The notes under the pieces are model-generated. The model was not told the origin of the DNA, did no database searches, and saw only the letters and a program-made list of their open reading frames with translations. From contig NZ_JANYUY010000010.1 in NCBI RefSeq assembly GCF_025060755.1, positions 62,001 through 126,000 of the forward strand: 64,000 nucleotides of DNA. The letters are read 5' to 3'. Shown piece by piece: positions 55,195 through 64,000 of this stretch (position 1 is its first letter; the number at the start of each line of letters is the position of its first letter). The position numbers and the translations under genes were made by a program. The stretch is from Paenibacillus doosanensis. GTDB lineage: Bacteria; Bacillota; Bacilli; Paenibacillales; NBRC-103111.

Positions 55195-55911
55195 ATGTAC
55201 AAATTGGAGCAGGACAATGTGGTGCCCATGTATGTCCAGTTAATGCAAATCATCAAGGATGAAATCGCCGCGGGCAAGCTTAAGCCCGGACAAAAGCTTC
55301 CTACGGAACTGGAACTGTGCGAAATGTATTCCATCAGCCGGAGAACGGTCCGGTCCGCGATTAACGAGCTTATAGAAGAGGGGCTGCTTACCCGGAAACA
55401 GGGGAAGGGAACCTTCATTCATTCCAATAAAATCGAGAGAGAGCTCGGCCCTGCATTAGGCTTTTCGGAAATATGCAGGCTGAACGGTCTTACCGCCACT
55501 TCCGAGGTCATCGAGCAAAAACGCATGAACGCCAATCAGACGCTCGCTGCGGCGATGGGGGTGCCGGCGAATACGGTTGTAGCATCGATCAAACGGGTCA
55601 TGATGGCTGACGGCGTCCCCGTCATGCTGGACTACACGGTTCTTCCTCCCGAGTATATATCGCTGCTGGACGAAGAGCTTGCGAACAAGTCGCTGTACGC
55701 AACGCTGCGGGATCAATTCAACGTGGTGCTGACGCGGAACCGCAAATCGATTCAAATTGTTTTCGCCGACGCCTTCCAGGCGAAACATTTGCAGGTCAAG
55801 AAAGGTTATCCGCTCTTGATGATTCAGGGAGCGGTATACTCGCCCGACATGAAAGTCGTTCATTACGGGGATCAATATATCGTCGGCGATAAAATCAAAT
55901 TTTACATTTGA
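55195..55911 (+). CDS. frlR: GntR/HutC-family regulator of the frl operon
   Basis: A 238-residue regulator with an N-terminal GntR winged helix (PMYVQLMQIIKDEIAAGKLK, KLPTELELCEMYSISRRTVR, SAINELIEEGLLTRKQGKGTF) and a C-terminal UTRA ligand-binding domain (residues about 90-235). AGAAGGGG fits the ATG at 55195; ATGs at 55174 and 55138 lie upstream. It is divergent from frlB, as expected for FrlR (YurK). A phosphorylated Amadori product is the likely effector by analogy. Confidence 0.9.
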   Translation: MYKLEQDNVVPMYVQLMQIIKDEIAAGKLKPGQKLPTELELCEMYSISRRTVRSAINELIEEGLLTRKQGKGTFIHSNKIERELGPALGFSEICRLNGLTATSEVIEQKRMNANQTLAAAMGVPANTVVASIKRVMMADGVPVMLDYTVLPPEYISLLDEELANKSLYATLRDQFNVVLTRNRKSIQIVFADAFQAKHLQVKKGYPLLMIQGAVYSPDMKVVHYGDQYIVGDKIKFYI

Positions 55912-55990
55912 GCTATTGATGAAACGGGAGCTGGAGAAGCCCGGTTTGGGAGCAATGTAAGCGGCTTAACGAAAAATTTTCAGTATGCAC

Positions 55991-56019
55991 TTGATAATAT
56001 CGCTCATGTCCGATAAAAT
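55991..56019 (+). promoter_or_regulatory. Sigma-A promoter of the leuA T-box transcript
   Basis: TTGATA (55991-55996) and TAAAAT (56014-56019) with a 17-bp spacer. Confidence 0.65.
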
Positions 56020-56035
56020 ACTGTATAAATCATAA

Positions 56036-56310
56036 ATACATTGAAAAGGAATAGTACGATTTTCCAATCCGATCAGAGAGCTGTTGGGTGGTGCGAAACA
56101 GACGCGAAGGAAAATCCGAACTCGCCTTGGAGTAGCTCACCGAAAGCAAGTAGGCTGAGCCGGAGCCTAACCGTTATCACGCAGGAGGATGTAGCCGTTG
56201 CTATGCAGGCTTGTATCCGTTTGAGTGCATGCCGTCAAGGTGTGAATTAGAGTGGTACCACGTAAGATGTCAAAGTCTTTCGTCTCTTCTGGAGATGAAA
56301 GGCTTTTTTG
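56036..56310 (+). promoter_or_regulatory. T-box leader of leuA, leucine specifier CTC
   Basis: A complete T-box. The specifier loop has AGTA on its 5' side and GAACTCG on its 3' side, with the specifier CTC (leucine) at 56121-56123, flanked by the AAGG/CCTT helix. CAGAGAGCTG marks the distal stem. The T-box motif AGAGTGGTACCACG is at 56249-56262, and the terminator hairpin 56273-56305 ends in TTTTTT. Uncharged tRNA-Leu would stabilise the antiterminator and turn on leuA. Confidence 0.92.
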
Positions 56311-56367
56311 CATTCCGAAACAGCGCAACCAAGTGCAACACATAACAATGAAAAGGATGATCATCAG

Positions 56368-58026
56368 ATGAAAAATTACGAAAAATACGCCAGAGGCTAT
56401 TTCATGCCTCCGAAGACGAGCTTAAACTGGACCCGCAAGGAATATATTACAGAAGCGCCTACTTGGTGCAGCGTCGACCTTCGCGACGGCAATCAGGCCT
56501 TGATCGTACCGATGAATCTGGAGGAGAAGCTGGAATATTTCCAAATGCTCGTGGACATCGGATTCAAGGAGATCGAAGTCGGCTTTCCCGCGGCGTCGGA
56601 AACGGAATTTACCTTCCTGCGCACGCTGATCGAACAAAATTTGATCCCGGACGACGTCACGATCCAGGTGCTGACTCAATCGAGAGAGCACATTATCCGC
56701 AAAACGTTCGAATCGCTGGAAGGCGCGAAAAAAGCCGTCGTCCACTTGTACAATTCGACCTCCATCGCGCAGCGGGAGCAGGTGTTCCGCAAATCGAAGG
56801 AAGAAATTATCGACATCGCGTTGACCGGAGCCAAGCTGCTGAAGCAATGCGCCGAGGAAACGGAAGGCAACTTCCAGTTCCAATATTCGCCGGAAAGCTT
56901 TACGGGCACGGAAATCGAGTTCGCGCTGGAAATTTGCAACCGCGTGCTCGACGTATGGCAGCCAACGGCGGAGAACCCCGTCATTATCAATCTGCCGGCT
57001 ACGGTGTCCATGTCGATGCCGCATGTGTACGCCAGTCAGATCGAATATATGAGCGAGCATATGAATTACCGGGAGCATGTCATTTTGTCGCTTCACCCGC
57101 ATAACGACAGAGGCACGGGAGTGGCGGACGCGGAGCTCGGCATGCTGGCCGGAGCCCAGAGAGTGGAAGGCACGCTGTTCGGCAACGGAGAGCGGACGGG
57201 GAACGTAGATATCGTCACGCTGGCCTTGAACATGTATTCCCACGGGGTGGACCCGAAGCTGAACTTCGAGAATCTCCCGGCGATCCTGTCCGTGTATGAG
57301 CGGCTGACCAAGATGAGAGTCGGCGAGCGGCATCCTTACGGCGGCGAGCTCGTATTTACCGCCTTCTCCGGTTCGCATCAGGATGCGATCGCCAAAGGAT
57401 TGAAATGGCGCGAGGAGAAGGAATGCCGCTACTGGACGGTTCCTTATTTGCCGATTGATCCGAAGGATATCGGCCGCGAGTATGAAGGGGATATTATCCG
57501 GATTAACAGCCAATCGGGCAAAGGTGGGATCGGATATATTTTGCAGCAAAAATACGGTCTCGATCTTCCGGCCAAAATGCGCGAGCACTTCGGCTACTGT
57601 GTGAAAAACGTCTCGGACCATCAGCAAAAAGAGCTGTCGCCCGATGAAATCCACGACATTTTCTTGAAAGCCTACGTGAACATCAAAGCGCCGGTCGAAT
57701 TTGTCAAATACCGCGCCGTCGACGATGCGGATTTTCAAACCGTCGTCACCATTCGCAGCGGCGGCGATGTAAAGGAAATTACCGGCACCGGGAACGGCAG
57801 ACTGGATGCGATCAGCAACGCGGTGCAAACCTATCTCGGCATCGAGTACAGAGACCTGACCTATACGGAGCATGCATTGGAAGCAGGATCGAAATCGCAA
57901 GCCGTTTCTTATATCGGAATTACGGCGGCGGACGGCAGCGTGCATTGGGGCTGCGGGATGGACGTCGATATTATGACTTCTTCGGTCAAAGCTCTGTTCA
58001 GCGCCTTGAACAATATGAGCCGTTAA
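56368..58026 (+). CDS. leuA: 2-isopropylmalate synthase, long type
   Basis: A 552-residue enzyme that condenses acetyl-CoA with 2-oxoisovalerate, the first committed step of leucine synthesis. The catalytic barrel opens with TWCSVDLRDGNQALIVPM, holding the metal-binding RD; the metal histidines are in LHPHNDRGTGVADAELG, with VEGTLFGNGERTGNVD next. The C-terminal LeuA allosteric domain (about 430-552) is present. The RGYFMPPKTSLNWTRKEYI start is typical of the form found in Actinobacteria and some Firmicutes. The ATG at 56368 follows AAAAGGATGA; the frame opens 20 codons earlier inside the T-box terminator. Confidence 0.95.
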   Translation: MKNYEKYARGYFMPPKTSLNWTRKEYITEAPTWCSVDLRDGNQALIVPMNLEEKLEYFQMLVDIGFKEIEVGFPAASETEFTFLRTLIEQNLIPDDVTIQVLTQSREHIIRKTFESLEGAKKAVVHLYNSTSIAQREQVFRKSKEEIIDIALTGAKLLKQCAEETEGNFQFQYSPESFTGTEIEFALEICNRVLDVWQPTAENPVIINLPATVSMSMPHVYASQIEYMSEHMNYREHVILSLHPHNDRGTGVADAELGMLAGAQRVEGTLFGNGERTGNVDIVTLALNMYSHGVDPKLNFENLPAILSVYERLTKMRVGERHPYGGELVFTAFSGSHQDAIAKGLKWREEKECRYWTVPYLPIDPKDIGREYEGDIIRINSQSGKGGIGYILQQKYGLDLPAKMREHFGYCVKNVSDHQQKELSPDEIHDIFLKAYVNIKAPVEFVKYRAVDDADFQTVVTIRSGGDVKEITGTGNGRLDAISNAVQTYLGIEYRDLTYTEHALEAGSKSQAVSYIGITAADGSVHWGCGMDVDIMTSSVKALFSALNNMSR

Positions 58027-58035
58027 TCGTTAATG

Positions 58036-58072
58036 GAGCACCTTATCCTTGTGATAGGGCGCTCTTTTTTTG
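58036..58072 (+). terminator. Terminator of leuA
   Basis: GAGC-CC-TTATC pairs with GATA-GG-GCGCTC around CTTGT, followed by seven Ts. Confidence 0.82.
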
Positions 58073-58150
58073 TCCAAATTATACATAATATTGTTAAAAA
58101 TGTGTAAAATAACCTATCATGCCTGACATCGGTAGCCACAGGAGGGCGAC

Positions 58151-59542
58151 ATGTCCGAAACTTTTACCTCAGTCTACAGTTTGCAGGACCAAGCCGACAG
58201 TCCGTCTTTATTGGAGCTGCTCAACGAAGCGTTCGAGGGGGCGGCTGATTATGCGGCGGCACAGATCGGATCGGATGATACTCAAGAGGTGTATCTATGC
58301 TTCCTCAAGTCGCTATGCTCTTCACAGAAACTGGAATATTTGCTCAGCATGGACGGGCAGGCAGACGTATCGGCACGGCTTGACCGGTTCATCGGCACCC
58401 ATTTGGCCGAAGGGAACTTCACCCGCTGTCAGCAAGCTATATGCGCCGGATCGGCCATTGTGTGCAAAGGAAGCTCTTCTTCCGGACTTATACTGAATTT
58501 GTCGGAAAGTCAAAATCGGGCTGTCGGATCGCCAGTAACGGAAAACGTGCTTCAAGGCCCGATGAATGCCTTCAATGAAAGCCTCGATGTCAATACGGCG
58601 CTGATACGGCAGCAGATCCGCTCTTCGCAATTAAAGCTATGGGAAACGATGATCGGCGAAGAAAGCTTAACCCGTGTCGCCATATTTTCTTATTCCGGGT
58701 CCGTCGATGTCCGTCTGCTGTCGCAGCTGAAGGAAGAGCTGAAAGGGCTGAAGACCGACAGTTTGCTGGATACGGGCCAACTGCAGCGATTGTTGTTCAA
58801 AGGCAAGTGGAGGATGCCGCTGTTTCCCATGGCCGTATCTACCGAACGGCCCGATCGCGTTGCGTCCAATCTGCTGTCGGGGAAAGCGGCGGTGATGGTG
58901 GACGGCTCTCCGTTTGCTCTGATTTTACCGTCGGTTTACACGGATTTTTGGCATTCCCCGGAGGATCAATATGTGAATCCGTACGTCGCGTACTTCCTCC
59001 TTGTTCTCCGTTTTTTGGCGATGTTCATCAACTTGTTTCTGCCGGGCATGTATGTCGCGCTTACCTCTGTCAATGTAGATGTCAATCGGATGGAAATCAG
59101 CCTTGCGGCGGCGGCGAGCCGGGAAGGCGTTCCGTATCCCGTATTTGTGGAAACGCTGCTGATGCTGATCATGATGGATTTTATTATCGAAGCAGGCATC
59201 CGGCTGCCCAAGACGATAAGCTCAACCGTGACGATGGTCGGCGGCGTCGTTCTGGGCCAAGCGATTATCCAGGCTCATATCGTGAGTAATTTGCTCGTTA
59301 TCGTCGTGGCGGCCACGGCCATCACCAATTTTCTCGTTATTGATTATCAAATGGGCTTGATCCAGCGAATTTTGAAATATTTTATTATGGCCGGCGCGGC
59401 AGTGGCCGGGGTTTTGGGTATCGTATTCTGTTTATCTTGCCTCATTATTTATCTCAGCTGCCTGGAAACGTTCGGAGTTCCGTACCTGACATCTCTGTGG
59501 TCTCCGACGAAGCGGAGTGGAGACTCCGACGGAGACAGGTGA
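58151..59542 (+). CDS. GerA-family spore germinant receptor subunit A (operon 3)
   Basis: A 463-residue GerA-type subunit. The N-terminal domain holds VTENVLQGPMNAFNESLDVN and FPMAVSTERPDRVASNLLSG, and the membrane half holds NLFLPGMYVALTSVNVDVNR, SREGVPYPVFVETLLMLIMM, FIIEAGIRLPKTISSTVTMV and GGVVLGQAIIQAHIVS. GGAGGGCG precedes the ATG. The gene follows the leuA terminator by about 80 bp. A sigma-G-like CATAATA lies near 58085, but without a good -35. Confidence 0.93.
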   Translation: MSETFTSVYSLQDQADSPSLLELLNEAFEGAADYAAAQIGSDDTQEVYLCFLKSLCSSQKLEYLLSMDGQADVSARLDRFIGTHLAEGNFTRCQQAICAGSAIVCKGSSSSGLILNLSESQNRAVGSPVTENVLQGPMNAFNESLDVNTALIRQQIRSSQLKLWETMIGEESLTRVAIFSYSGSVDVRLLSQLKEELKGLKTDSLLDTGQLQRLLFKGKWRMPLFPMAVSTERPDRVASNLLSGKAAVMVDGSPFALILPSVYTDFWHSPEDQYVNPYVAYFLLVLRFLAMFINLFLPGMYVALTSVNVDVNRMEISLAAAASREGVPYPVFVETLLMLIMMDFIIEAGIRLPKTISSTVTMVGGVVLGQAIIQAHIVSNLLVIVVAATAITNFLVIDYQMGLIQRILKYFIMAGAAVAGVLGIVFCLSCLIIYLSCLETFGVPYLTSLWSPTKRSGDSDGDR

Positions 59543-59569
59543 ATAGAAAACAGCAAAGGGAGCGTTATC

Positions 59570-60676
59570 ATGAAAAGCTCATCGGCCGTTACCAGCTATG
59601 AAATGCTTGCCATTCAAATGCTCTATTCAGGCGCAGCGGCCGGCTTCATTTATCCGAGCTTCTTGATTCGCAGTACCGCCGGCGCTTACTGGATACCGTT
59701 AGCGGTATGGATGACGGGCGCCATGCTGAGCTCATGGCTGTACAGCAAAATGCTGGCGCGGCTGGAAGGCAACAAGCTGCTCGCCGAGATAAAAGCTTCG
59801 ATCGGCCGTATCGGCGCAACGATCCTCTGCTTGCCGGTTATGCTGTTTCTCGTGGGAGTTCTCGTTATTACGCTGCGAGCCTATTCCGAGATCGTTACAA
59901 TGACGATGCTTCCCACAACGCCGATATCCTTTCTGAACGGCATGCTGATCGCTCCGGCCGCTCTGGCCTTGGCAGGGATGGCGCCAATTATACGCGCGGC
60001 AAGAGTGTTCTTCCTGCTGGCTCATTTGCTCACCGTTACGCTGATGGTTATCGGACTCAGCGATGTGAACTGGACGTTAGGGTCGCCATGGCTGAAGTCG
60101 GACGGGGACTTTTTTCTGGACAAGCAATTTTATGCAGGGTCGTTTATGTGGATGGGCTTTGCGATTACATCGTTCATCGGTCCTTATACGCGGGAATCGG
60201 CCCGCCGCGCCTGGAGAAGCTATACGCTTGCTTTGCTGTGTGCGATTCCCTTGATCGCAAGTTATATTTATTTGCCTGTGATGACCTTCGGCAGAGATTT
60301 AAGCCGTAATTTGACGCTTCCTTTCGTGTCCAAGATGGATTCGATCTATCACTACTGGATTTTGTTCGAGAATTTGACCGCTATCTTTGTCTCGGCCACC
60401 ATGTTTTATGCTTTGTTCATTATGGCCTTGAAGATGCATGCTTTGGGAGAGACGTTCCAATTGCTGTTCCCGCGCGCCAACGCCCGTTGGATCTATGCTT
60501 TTATTTTCATTATCGTTTATGCGGCGGCTACCGTTTTATCTTCCTGGAGACAGCTGGAGCATCTCATTTTCGTGACTGTGGGCTTGCGGTTTTATGTCAT
60601 GTTCGCCTTTCCGTTACTCGCTCTGGGCATCTTCTTCTTGGCACGAAGGCGGAATGCAAAGGGGAGTGCGGCATGA
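59570..60676 (+). CDS. GerB-family germination permease-like subunit (operon 3)
   Basis: A 368-residue membrane protein with about ten helices. It begins SSAVTSYEMLAIQMLYSGAA, a GerB-style opening, and contains FVSKMDSIYHYWILFENLTA and ALGETFQLLFPRANARW. GGGAGCG precedes the ATG. It lies 27 bp after gerA, and its stop overlaps gerC by 4 bp (ATGA). Confidence 0.9.
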   Translation: MKSSSAVTSYEMLAIQMLYSGAAAGFIYPSFLIRSTAGAYWIPLAVWMTGAMLSSWLYSKMLARLEGNKLLAEIKASIGRIGATILCLPVMLFLVGVLVITLRAYSEIVTMTMLPTTPISFLNGMLIAPAALALAGMAPIIRAARVFFLLAHLLTVTLMVIGLSDVNWTLGSPWLKSDGDFFLDKQFYAGSFMWMGFAITSFIGPYTRESARRAWRSYTLALLCAIPLIASYIYLPVMTFGRDLSRNLTLPFVSKMDSIYHYWILFENLTAIFVSATMFYALFIMALKMHALGETFQLLFPRANARWIYAFIFIIVYAAATVLSSWRQLEHLIFVTVGLRFYVMFAFPLLALGIFFLARRRNAKGSAA

Positions 60677-61767
60677 GCGGGAAACGGCATCATTGGAAGG
60701 CGTCCGCGGCATGCGGACTGATCGCGCTGATCTTGTCCGGCTGCTGGGACTCCAAGGACATCGACAACCGGCTGATGGTTGGAGCCATTGGCCTGGAACA
60801 GCCTAAGGACACCTCGCTTCGCCTCTGGCTGCGGTTTCCGCTGCCCAAAGCGACCTTGGGCGAAGCGGGGAAAGATTTTTTTACCGTAAGTCAGGACGGC
60901 TTGACGGTCCCCGATGCGATGAATAAAGCGAAATATAAGCTGCCCAAGGCGCTCGAATCCTCTACCGCCCGCGCTATTCTGCTCGATGAAAAAATGGCCA
61001 AGTCGGGAATTAATCCTTATCTGGAATTCGCCGTCAGAGAGCGATCCGTTCCTTTAGACGCCATCGTAGCGGTCGTACGGGGCAATATGGAGCGGATTTT
61101 CACCAGTCCCAATCCTACAGGAGAGCTTTCGGGCATTTACACCAAGCTGTTTTTTGAACCTTATTCCGGCGGTACCCCAAGGAAAAACAAAACGATGCTA
61201 TGGGAAGTCTACGCCAAGCTCTATAATCCGCTTCATGCCAATCTGATCCCGCTGTTAAGCGAAGGGACCCTGAATTCGTTTATCTTTGCCGGCAATGTGA
61301 TTCTTATCAACGGAAAAATTGTCGGGGAATTAAACAAGAGCGAGTCGCTTATGTATGAAATTTTTACTCATCGATTTCACGATGCAGAGATGGCGCTGAT
61401 GAACCGGTCGGATGTTCGCATCGTGCACAACCATAACCGTATCGCCACCTCGTTTGAGGGAGATACGCCGGTCATTTCTATCGATTGCTCGCTGGTTACG
61501 ACCTTAATCGACAGCTCACAATCGCTTCATCAGAAAATACCGCAAATTGTTGACGATCTGAAAGCCGAGTTGACGGAGCTTGCCCAATCCATGTTCGAGA
61601 AGACCCAGAAGCAAGGGGCCGATGTTTTCGGCTTCGGCAATCATTTTCGGAGCCGTCTGGAGCCGTCGCAGTATGCCAAGTGGCCGGAGATGTTTAAGAA
61701 GGCCAGGATCAACGTCGAATTCCATATCGATATGAGAAATACGGGACTGCAATTTTTGGAGCGGTGA
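60673..61767 (+). CDS. GerC-family germination lipoprotein (operon 3)
   Basis: A 364-residue Ger(x)C lipoprotein with lipobox ILSG-C followed by WDSKDIDNRLMVGAIGLEQ, the family opening. The middle carries VSQDGLTVPDAMNKAKYKLP, and the C-terminal domain ends FKKARINVEFHIDMRNTGL. The ATG at 60673 overlaps the gerB stop; the frame opens 62 codons earlier inside gerB and is not used. It completes the third A-B-C receptor set of the window. Confidence 0.92.
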   Translation: MSGKRHHWKASAACGLIALILSGCWDSKDIDNRLMVGAIGLEQPKDTSLRLWLRFPLPKATLGEAGKDFFTVSQDGLTVPDAMNKAKYKLPKALESSTARAILLDEKMAKSGINPYLEFAVRERSVPLDAIVAVVRGNMERIFTSPNPTGELSGIYTKLFFEPYSGGTPRKNKTMLWEVYAKLYNPLHANLIPLLSEGTLNSFIFAGNVILINGKIVGELNKSESLMYEIFTHRFHDAEMALMNRSDVRIVHNHNRIATSFEGDTPVISIDCSLVTTLIDSSQSLHQKIPQIVDDLKAELTELAQSMFEKTQKQGADVFGFGNHFRSRLEPSQYAKWPEMFKKARINVEFHIDMRNTGLQFLER

Positions 61768-61784
61768 CCGATTGAAAAAACATG

Positions 61785-61813
61785 TTTAACCCCGATGCGA
61801 CTCATGTTACAAT
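61785..61813 (+). promoter_or_regulatory. Sigma-A promoter of the stalk-domain gene
   Basis: TTTAAC (61785-61790) and TACAAT (61808-61813) with a 17-bp spacer, 37 bp before the start codon. Confidence 0.6.
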
Positions 61814-61849
61814 GAGCTGGCAATAAAATACATTCAAAGGGGTTGCAGT

Positions 61850-63346
61850 ATGTTCTTGAAGCGTCTATGCCTTATTACGGCGGCGGCTTCCATCAGTCTT
61901 AGTTTGGGAGCGCAGGCGGCTAAGGCCGAGGAATCACAAATTCGGGTATATTTGAACGGAGAGCCTCTTCCATTCGCGGACCCTCCGCGTATCGAGGATG
62001 GAACGACCTTGGTTCCTTTCAGGATTCTTATGGAAAAATTGGGGATGACGACGATTGATTGGGATGCGGCGGCAAGCCAAATTACCGCGCTCAAAGGCGA
62101 TCAGAAACTTGTGCTGCAAATCAATAATACAACGGCTACCGTAAACGGAAAATCCAAGTTATTGGAAAAAGCTCCCGTCATCATCAATGGAAGCACGTTT
62201 GTGCCGCTGCGATTCGTCTCCGAAACAATGAACGCTGAAGTAAAATGGGATGCGGACGCGCAGCTGATTACCATTCAATCCGGAAGTCCGGCAGCGGCTT
62301 CTTCCGCTAGTACGACGAAGGAAGCCGGTATACCGGAAAAATCGAAGAAAACCTCCTACGCAGTCGATACGATTATGAAATTTTACGGCTATGAGAACAA
62401 TGGCTCCGGTATTAACCGTTATAGTTACAGTTCCTTAGCGGTGGATCGCAACGGCTCGGCCTACCTGCTAGAGGACCGCAATATTGGCAGCGGGTACAAT
62501 CAGTCATTAGTCGATATGATCAAGGTTAATACCCAAAACGGAAACCAGCTGTCACAAAAGCCGGCCGAAGATAACTATTCGTTTGAATATACGGACTGGA
62601 AAGGAAATAAGCTTAAATCGCAATCCAACAATTTTTACCCTAGATGGCTGATCTACAATGAATGGACAGATAAATTGGCCGTAGGCGGGATTAACGCGGA
62701 GGCAAGCGATACGATGCTTTCAATCTCCACTCGCTACCCGAACAGCGACTTGATCGGTTACCAATTGAATTATAAGACGACTCCGACGAACGAAGCTAAT
62801 TTTGCTATTTTTATGGATCAAGATACGCTTTTGTACAGCGAGATGATGACCAAAACCATCTACCGGCTGCAAAAGGGGAAAACGCCTGAGCCCTTATCCT
62901 TCAACAATGCCCAGCAATCGCTGCAATTAAGCGGTAAGAAGCTGGAGGCCGTCTGGAACGATCAGAAGCTTTATGTGCTCGATACGGGCAATTGCACGTT
63001 GTACAAGCTCGACCCGGCGAGCGGCGACATAAGTAAAGTGTATGAAAATAAAGAGTTCGCCGTTAGCGGTTCAACCACCCACCAAAGCAAGTTCTATGTA
63101 GCCAAAGGCGCCAGCATCTATGAATTGACCATCGACGGTCATTGGTCAACCTTCATTGCAGGCAGTGAATTGAACCAGCCGCAGCCGTCAGCGGACGCTG
63201 CAGCGGGAATGCATACGCCGACGTATAACGTAAGCGCGGAGCAGGTGGGCCCACTGAACAACATCTCGCTCATGGCTTTTGACGCCGATGAAAACATAAT
63301 CGTGTTCGACTACGACTATTTATGTCTGCGCAGAATTAACCGTTAA
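61850..63346 (+). CDS. Secreted copper amine oxidase N-terminal (stalk) domain protein
   Basis: A 498-residue exported protein. A signal peptide (1-26, ending GAQAAKAE) is followed by a copper-amine-oxidase N-terminal/stalk domain (about 28-140) with the repeated family lines IRVYLNGEPLPFADPPRIED, GTTLVPFRILMEKLGMTTIDWD and APVIINGSTFVPLRFVSETM. No amine oxidase catalytic domain is present. Residues about 150-498 look like a beta-propeller (repeats such as YVLDTGNCTLYKLDPASGDISKVYENKEF, partly). Such stalk domains are frequent in Paenibacillus surface proteins. AAAGGGG precedes the ATG. Function is unknown. Confidence 0.85.
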   Translation: MFLKRLCLITAAASISLSLGAQAAKAEESQIRVYLNGEPLPFADPPRIEDGTTLVPFRILMEKLGMTTIDWDAAASQITALKGDQKLVLQINNTTATVNGKSKLLEKAPVIINGSTFVPLRFVSETMNAEVKWDADAQLITIQSGSPAAASSASTTKEAGIPEKSKKTSYAVDTIMKFYGYENNGSGINRYSYSSLAVDRNGSAYLLEDRNIGSGYNQSLVDMIKVNTQNGNQLSQKPAEDNYSFEYTDWKGNKLKSQSNNFYPRWLIYNEWTDKLAVGGINAEASDTMLSISTRYPNSDLIGYQLNYKTTPTNEANFAIFMDQDTLLYSEMMTKTIYRLQKGKTPEPLSFNNAQQSLQLSGKKLEAVWNDQKLYVLDTGNCTLYKLDPASGDISKVYENKEFAVSGSTTHQSKFYVAKGASIYELTIDGHWSTFIAGSELNQPQPSADAAAGMHTPTYNVSAEQVGPLNNISLMAFDADENIIVFDYDYLCLRRINR

Positions 63347-63510
63347 CGATAACGCCAACCGGAGAAGGGCCTGCAGCTTCATGCGGCTCTTCTTACGGCT
63401 CCAATCTCATCATGGTCCCGATGCTGCTGTTCGGATTGCCGACGCAAAAACGTTTGCTTAAAGGCATGACGGTCAGAGCGGTGAAATAAATATCGTTAGG
63501 AGATGAAGGT

Positions 63511-64000
63511 ATGAAACTAGTTTCGCTAACTATGGTGCGCAACGACCTGAACCACATCCCGAATATTACAGTTCCTTCCAATTATCGCATAATCACGTTT
63601 AAACGCGGTGAAGAGGCTGTTTGGGCTGAGATTGAAGCCAGTGTGGACGAATTTGCCGACAAAGCGGCCGCACGAAATCATTTCGATAAAGAATTCGGCT
63701 CGCATCTACAGGACATGGAGGCCCGCTGCTTGTTTATCGTGAACGAGCGAGGAGAATCGGTAGGAACCACAACCGCATGGTATGGATCGCTGCGGGGCGA
63801 GGATACGTGGGGACGAATACACTGGGTGGCCGTCAAGCCGGAATATCAGGGAAAAAAACTCGCCAAACCGCTCCTTAGCAGCGCGCTTCAAATCTTGTCG
63901 CGGTTCCATGACAAAGCCTATTTAACGACGCAAACGACCAGTTATCGGGCGATCAATTTATATTTAAATTACGGATTCGAACCGCTGATTACGAAGCCGG
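63511..64000 (+). CDS. GNAT family N-acetyltransferase, 3'-truncated by window end
   Basis: The frame opens at the ATG at 63511 behind TTAGGAGATGAAGG and runs to the window end, so the C terminus is missing; 163 residues are visible. The acetyl-CoA site appears as WVAVKPEYQGKKLAKPLLSS (V-x5-Q-x2-x-x-A-K-P), then LTTQTTSYRAINLYLNYGFEP, a typical motif B with the asparagine and tyrosine of GNAT enzymes. The substrate is unknown. Confidence 0.82.
   Translation, partial: MKLVSLTMVRNDLNHIPNITVPSNYRIITFKRGEEAVWAEIEASVDEFADKAAARNHFDKEFGSHLQDMEARCLFIVNERGESVGTTTAWYGSLRGEDTWGRIHWVAVKPEYQGKKLAKPLLSSALQILSRFHDKAYLTTQTTSYRAINLYLNYGFEPLITKP

Noticed and set aside
56422-57945. 507-residue ORF antisense to leuA
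   Set aside because: Shadow frame of leuA, without recognisable domains or a ribosome site.
63393-63581. 62-residue minus-strand ORF between the stalk-domain gene and the last GNAT gene
   Set aside because: It has an ordered-looking C terminus, but no recognised family and it overlaps the start of the GNAT gene, so it was not called. A profile search could reopen it.

Overview
The window comes from a spore-forming, moderately GC-rich Firmicute of the Paenibacillaceae (Paenibacillus or a close relative). The evidence is indirect: three separate gerA-type germination operons, two exosporium-type collagen-like proteins, T-box leaders, sigma-A promoters with good -35/-10 boxes, strong AGGAGG ribosome sites with frequent TTG/GTG starts, and an interspersed intergenic repeat of the Paenibacillus sort. 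No rRNA, tRNA, CRISPR array, integrase or intact insertion sequence was seen.

Layout. 1-1752: the 3' part of an assimilatory sulfite reductase gene (cut by the window edge) and a DUF488 gene. 1753-3554: an Lsa-type ABC-F ribosome-protection gene behind an attenuator with three mutually exclusive hairpins and a two-codon upstream ORF. 3555-3900: a dispersed repeat and a terminator. 3901-7468: germination operon 1 (gerA-gerB-gerC), then a family-4-like uracil-DNA glycosylase and a Gfo/Idh/MocA oxidoreductase. 9341-12218: an MBL-fold hydrolase plus AbrB-type permease operon, divergent from a TetR regulator whose likely operator lies between the -35 and -10 boxes. 12531-16191: two convergent collagen-like surface proteins. 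16739-22783: an L-rhamnose operon (rhaEW, an ASRT-family small protein, rhaA, rhaB, DeoR regulator). 22971-27855: GNAT, SelO, a signal-peptidase-like lipoprotein without its catalytic dyad, and an ABC exporter. 27939-29433: a T-box leader with a probable lysine specifier and asd. 29533-36439: an ArsB-type transporter, a large modular GH43 enzyme, a peroxiredoxin remnant and a CPA2 antiporter.

36671-40336: germination operon 2 (gerB-gerA-gerC). 40448-42308: an MFS exporter and MarR regulator sharing three copies of a 20-bp operator-like motif. 42564-49547: a copper-centre assembly island (YtkA/FixH-like lipoprotein, NosD, NosL, NosY, NosF, TlpA-like thioredoxin, LuxR-type response regulator, CtaG, Sco1, cytochrome c) with no nosZ. 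49785-55911: an Amadori-product (fructosamine) operon frlBONMD with divergent frlR. 55991-58026: a T-box with leucine specifier CTC and leuA. 58151-61767: germination operon 3 (gerA-gerB-gerC). 61850-64000: a copper-amine-oxidase-N/stalk-domain protein and a GNAT gene cut by the window end.

How the genes work together. The germination and collagen-like genes act in spore germination and on the spore surface. The rha and frl operons are complete catabolic modules with their own regulators; frl also brings its ABC importer, while rha has no transporter here. asd and leuA are amino-acid biosynthesis genes, each read through a tRNA-sensing leader. The Nos/CtaG/Sco island looks like a pathway that loads copper into respiratory enzymes. 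The points most worth a second look are the ABC-F attenuator, the nosZ-less Nos island, the rhodopsin-transducer-family protein in the rhamnose operon and the dyad-less signal peptidase.
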